Positions 37,185 through 40,471 of a stretch of DNA of 40,471 bases are shown piece by piece. The notes beneath the pieces were generated by a model. It was given only the letters and a program-made list of their open reading frames with translations, was not told where the DNA came from and did no database searches. Position numbers and translations under genes: made by a program. The DNA is from an uncultured Collinsella sp. (GTDB taxonomy: Bacteria > Actinomycetota > Coriobacteriia > Coriobacteriales > Coriobacteriaceae), in the NCBI GenBank assembly GCA_938023705.1, contig CALJDJ010000017.1, forward strand, positions 1 to 40,471, given 5' to 3'. Position 1 is the first letter of the stretch, and every line of letters starts with the position of its first letter.

Positions 37185-38698
37185 TGGCGCTAAGCTTCGA
37201 TTCCCTTACCGCCGCCCAGATCGCTGCGGGCGTTGCCGCCGGCGACTTTACCGCTACCGAGGTGGCCCAGGCCTCCCTTGCCGCCATCGAGGCGCGCGAG
37301 GGCGGGGTCCAGGCATTCCTGCAGGTGGCGCCCGAGCTTGCGCTCGAGGCCGCCGCGCGCGTGGATGCCGACCGTGCCGCAGGCAAGCCGCTGCCCCCGC
37401 TTGCGGGCGTGCCGCTGGCCATCAAGGACAACATGAACCTTGTGGGTACGCGCACCACCTGCGCTTCCCGCATGCTTGCGGACTACCAGAGCGTCTACAC
37501 TGCCACCTGCGTCCAGCGCATGCTCGATGCCGGCTGCCTGCCCATGGGCAAGGCCAACATGGACGAGTTTGCCTTTGGCAGCTCCACCGAGAGCTCGGCG
37601 TTCCACCGCACCAATAACCCTTGGGATACCGAGCGCGTGCCCGGCGGCTCCTCGGGCGGCTCCGCTGCAGCCGTCGCCGCGGGCGAGGTCGCGCTCTCGC
37701 TGGGCTCGGACACCGGCGGCTCCATTCGCCAGCCGGCGTCGCTGTGCGGCGTGGTGGGCTTTAAGCCCACGTATGGCGCCGTGAGCCGTTACGGCGTGGT
37801 TGCCTTTGGCTCGTCGCTCGACCAGGTGGGGCCCTTTGGCCGCACGGTCGAGGATGTTGCGCTGGCCATGAACGCGCTTACCGGCGCGGGCCACGATCCG
37901 TACGACTGCACCAGCCAGGATTGCGCCGTCGACTTTACCGAGCACCTCAACGACAGCATCGAGGGCAAGCGCGTGGGCATTATCCCCGCGTTTATGGAGG
38001 CCGAGGGCCTGACGCCCGAGGTCAAGGCCGCTGTTCAGCGCGCCGCCCAGGAGCTGCAGAACCAGGGCGCCGAGCTGGTCGAGGTCGACCTGCCGCACCT
38101 GGATGCCGCCATCGCCGCCTACTACGTCATCGGCCCGGCCGAGGCGTTCTCCAACCTGGCCCGCTTCGACGGCATTCGCTACGGCTATCAGGAGGAGGGC
38201 TGCGCCAACCTGTCCGACCAGAGCTCGCTGTCGCGCGCCCACGGCTTTGGCGCCGAGGCCAAGCGCCGTCAGATGCTCGGCGCCTACCTGCTGAGCTCGG
38301 GCGTGTACGACAAGTACTACTACGCTGCGCAAAAGGCCCGTACGCTCATCACGCGGGACTACGACGCCGCGTATGCCAAGGTGGACACCATCCTCATGCC
38401 CGCCTCGCCGCGCACGGCCTTTAAGTTTGGCGAGATCAGCGACCCCACGCAGATGTACCTCTCCGACCTGTACACCATCTCGCTCAACATTTGCGGCAAC
38501 GGCGGCATCTCGGTGCCGCTGGGCCTGGGCGAGGACACTCAGCTGCCCGTTTCTGCCCAGCTGGTGGGTCCGGCGTTTAAGGACCGTCAGCTGCTCACGT
38601 TTGCCCGCGCCCTGGAGCGCGGCTTTGCCGATGCCGCCACGGGTGCGCCCGTGCTTTCCGTCGCGCCCGATTTTGCCGGGAAGGGAGGCGAGCTGTAA
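37184..38698 (+). CDS. gatA: Asp/Glu-tRNA amidotransferase subunit A
   Basis: This 504-residue amidase-signature protein has the Lys in VPLAIKDN, the first Ser in GGSSGGSAAAVAAG and the nucleophile Ser in SDTGGSIRQPA. It releases ammonia from glutamine, which passes to GatB. Length and sequence are normal for GatA. The ATG at 37184 shares its A with the gatC stop (TAATG), and the gene overlaps gatB by one base in the same way, so translation of the three subunits is coupled. Confidence 0.97.
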   Translation: MALSFDSLTAAQIAAGVAAGDFTATEVAQASLAAIEAREGGVQAFLQVAPELALEAAARVDADRAAGKPLPPLAGVPLAIKDNMNLVGTRTTCASRMLADYQSVYTATCVQRMLDAGCLPMGKANMDEFAFGSSTESSAFHRTNNPWDTERVPGGSSGGSAAAVAAGEVALSLGSDTGGSIRQPASLCGVVGFKPTYGAVSRYGVVAFGSSLDQVGPFGRTVEDVALAMNALTGAGHDPYDCTSQDCAVDFTEHLNDSIEGKRVGIIPAFMEAEGLTPEVKAAVQRAAQELQNQGAELVEVDLPHLDAAIAAYYVIGPAEAFSNLARFDGIRYGYQEEGCANLSDQSSLSRAHGFGAEAKRRQMLGAYLLSSGVYDKYYYAAQKARTLITRDYDAAYAKVDTILMPASPRTAFKFGEISDPTQMYLSDLYTISLNICGNGGISVPLGLGEDTQLPVSAQLVGPAFKDRQLLTFARALERGFADAATGAPVLSVAPDFAGKGGEL

Positions 38699-40374
38699 TG
38701 AAGGAGCTTTCCGAGGTCCTGCAGGATTGGGAGGCCGTGATCGGCCTGGAGATCCATACCGAGCTCACCGCACTCGATACCAAGATGTTCTGCAACTGCA
38801 AGCTCAGCCACGATGACGAACCCAACGCCAACGTGTGCCCGGTGTGCCTGGGCCTGCCCGGCGCCCTGCCGGTGCCCAACAAGCGCGCCATCGAGAGCAT
38901 CGTCAAGGCCGGTCTCGCCACCAACTGCGAGATCCAGCGCCACTCGATGTTCTACCGCAAGCACTACTTCTATCCCGATATGGCCAAGAACTTCCAGACT
39001 ACGCAGGGTCCGGTTGCCTTTGCCATGTACGGTCACCTGGATCTGGATGTGACCGGTCGCGGTGCCGCCGAGCGCCCCGACTGCGCGTTTGGCGAGGCCG
39101 AGGCCCAGAGTCTGGCGAGCGCCTCGGCCAACGCCGAGGGCCTGTCCACGTCCATGTCCTCCACGATGCGCGAGGGCAATCAGCGCGCCGGACACTTGGC
39201 CAGCTATGACGCGTCCAATATGACCATGCCCGAGCGTCGCGAGGACGGTTCCTACACGGTGCCCATTCGCATCCTGCGCATCCATATGGAAGAGGACGCC
39301 GCCAAGATGGTGCACGTGGGCGGTGCCGAGGGCCGCATTACCGCCGCTGCCGAGTCGCTCGTCGACTACAACCGCTGCGGCACGCCTCTGATCGAGCTCG
39401 TCACCGAGCCCGATCTGCGCACGCCCGAGGAGGCTCGCCTGTTTATGGAGAAGCTCCGTCGCATCTTTGTGACGCTGGGCATTTCGGACTGCTCCATGGA
39501 AAAGGGTTCCATGCGCTGCGATGGCAACGTGTCGCTGCGCCGCCGCGGCGAGACCAAGCTGGGCACCAAGACCGAGCTCAAGAACCTCAACTCGTTTAAG
39601 AGCCTGCATGACGGCCTTGCCTACGAGATCTGCCGCCAGGCTGAGGTGCTCGAGGAGGGCGGCATTATCTATCAGGAGACCCGCCACTGGGAGCCTAGCC
39701 GCAAGCGCACCGTGGTCATGCGCGTCAAGGAGACGGCCGACGACTATCGCCTGTTCCCCGATCCCGACCTGGCGCCGTTCGATCTGGACGACGAGTTCAT
39801 CGACCGCTGCCGAGGTGAGATTCCCGAGCTGCCCGATGCCAAGCGCGCCCGTTTTGAGGCCGACTTTGGCATTAAGACGGCCGACGCTGAGCAGATTGCC
39901 GGCGACCCCGAGTTTGCCGACTTCTTTGAGGCCGCCGCTGCCGGTATGGCTGGCAAGGAGGCCCAGACGGTCGCAAACTTGCTGGTCAACGAGATGATCG
40001 CCTACCTTAAGGGCGCGGGCGTGTCGCTGGCCGAGTCCGGCATCGTGCCGGCTCAAGTGGCGGCGCTTGCCAAGCTGCTGGCGACCGATGCCATCAGCTC
40101 CAACCAGGCGCACGAGGTCTTTGAGGCCATGGCCCAGACCGGTGACGATCCCAACAAGATCGTCGACGAGCGTGGTATGCGTCAGGTGAGCGATGCCGGC
40201 GCGCTGCAGCCGATCGTGGACGAGGTGCTGGCAAACTGTGCCGATCAGGCGCAGCAGTATCGTGACGGCAACCAGAAGGTTATCGGCTTTTTGGTGGGCC
40301 AGTGCATGAAGGCGAGCCGCGGTAAGGGCAACCCGAAGCTCTTCAACGAGTTGCTGAGAACGTCGCTCTCGTAA
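38698..40374 (+). CDS. gatB: Asp/Glu-tRNA amidotransferase subunit B
   Basis: The 558-residue protein is GatB, which activates the misacylated tRNA with ATP and transfers ammonia. The start WEAVIGLEIHTEL, the zinc-type Cys pairs (FCNCKL and CPVCLG), the kinase-like segment RIHMEEDAAKMVH, and the C-terminal YqeY-like tail (about 405-558) are all present. It is longer than the usual 470-500 residues because of an insert of about 50-60 residues (roughly 115-175, around GRGAAERPDC and NMTMPERRED) next to a conserved strand. The ATG at 38698 overlaps the gatA stop by one base. A hairpin terminator follows. Confidence 0.97.
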   Translation: MKELSEVLQDWEAVIGLEIHTELTALDTKMFCNCKLSHDDEPNANVCPVCLGLPGALPVPNKRAIESIVKAGLATNCEIQRHSMFYRKHYFYPDMAKNFQTTQGPVAFAMYGHLDLDVTGRGAAERPDCAFGEAEAQSLASASANAEGLSTSMSSTMREGNQRAGHLASYDASNMTMPERREDGSYTVPIRILRIHMEEDAAKMVHVGGAEGRITAAAESLVDYNRCGTPLIELVTEPDLRTPEEARLFMEKLRRIFVTLGISDCSMEKGSMRCDGNVSLRRRGETKLGTKTELKNLNSFKSLHDGLAYEICRQAEVLEEGGIIYQETRHWEPSRKRTVVMRVKETADDYRLFPDPDLAPFDLDDEFIDRCRGEIPELPDAKRARFEADFGIKTADAEQIAGDPEFADFFEAAAAGMAGKEAQTVANLLVNEMIAYLKGAGVSLAESGIVPAQVAALAKLLATDAISSNQAHEVFEAMAQTGDDPNKIVDERGMRQVSDAGALQPIVDEVLANCADQAQQYRDGNQKVIGFLVGQCMKASRGKGNPKLFNELLRTSLS

Positions 40375-40423
40375 ACGGGAACCCGGGAGCCCCGGCGGGG
40401 CGGGTGCTTCCTCAAAATTTCAA

Positions 40424-40470
40424 ACAGTCCTGCGCAAGACGAAGGCCACATTAAGTGGCCTTCTTTGCGT
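40424..40470 (+). terminator. Hairpin terminator/repeat after gatB (copy 2)
   Basis: GAAGGCCAC (40441-40449) pairs with GTGGCCTTC (40455-40463), with outer arms CGCAA/TTGCG and TTT inside. The flank ACAGTCCTGCGCAAGAC (40424-40440) is identical to that of copy 1 at the other window end, read on the opposite strand. It ends the gatCAB operon and is a dispersed repeat. Confidence 0.8.
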
Positions 40471-40471
40471 G

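Noticed and set aside
37190..40113. Long minus-strand frames opposite gatA and gatB
   Set aside because: They are antisense shadows of strongly supported genes; no start signals.

Overview
The window looks like chromosome from a high-GC Gram-positive gut actinobacterium of the class Coriobacteriia, most likely Collinsella. This is inferred from gene content (GatCAB, a GlnR-like regulator beside a glutamine synthetase, LPxTG pili with a class C sortase, a MoaC-MobB fusion) and codon use, not from a database match. No rRNA, tRNA, CRISPR array, prophage or complete insertion sequence was seen. The two ends carry the same hairpin repeat in opposite orientation, which suggests a contig broken at a dispersed repeat.

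Region 1 (1-8.2 kb) is a sugar-acid locus for the lower hexuronate pathway: a KduD-like dehydrogenase, KDG kinase (kdgK), KDPG aldolase (eda), an orphan YitT/YczE-like membrane protein, a GntR/FCD regulator and a LacI-type regulator. A schlafen-like AlbA_2/HATPase regulator gene lies inside it. The minus-strand leaders carry two recurring elements. Element alpha is a hairpin with a conserved 22-nt loop, found before kdgK and before the membrane-protein gene. Element beta is a two-helix RNA with a possible pseudoknot, found between kdgK and eda and again before the membrane-protein gene. In both elements the helices are kept although their sequences differ between copies. Identical LacI-type operators and matching promoters precede both transcripts, and a GntR palindrome is shared by gntR and the kduD-like gene. 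I consider this the best candidate for an undescribed system: a KDG/KDPG regulon with two RNA leader motifs and a probable new membrane partner.

Region 2 (8.3-16.8 kb) has a glutamine-synthetase homologue that has lost three metal-binding residues, followed by a GlnR-like orphan regulator with a degenerate receiver. Next comes an AT-rich cassette of a secreted papain-fold protease and two small exported proteins, then an HtrA protease and NAD-dependent DNA ligase. Region 3 (16.8-25.8 kb) has a MATE exporter with its MerR regulator, a DUF559-like nuclease-fold protein flanked by two palindromic repeats, moaA, a moaC-mobB fusion, an MFS transporter and a Cof-type HAD phosphatase. Two families of REP-like palindromes lie between these genes.

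Region 4 (25.8-36.6 kb) is a sortase pilus locus: a large beta-helix adhesin, two pilins and a class C sortase, interrupted by a two-gene module resembling an AbiE-type toxin-antitoxin pair. A G9 tract inside the adhesin gene and a C11 tract between the two pilin genes suggest phase variation. Region 5 (36.9-40.4 kb) is the gatCAB operon, each gene overlapping the next by one base.
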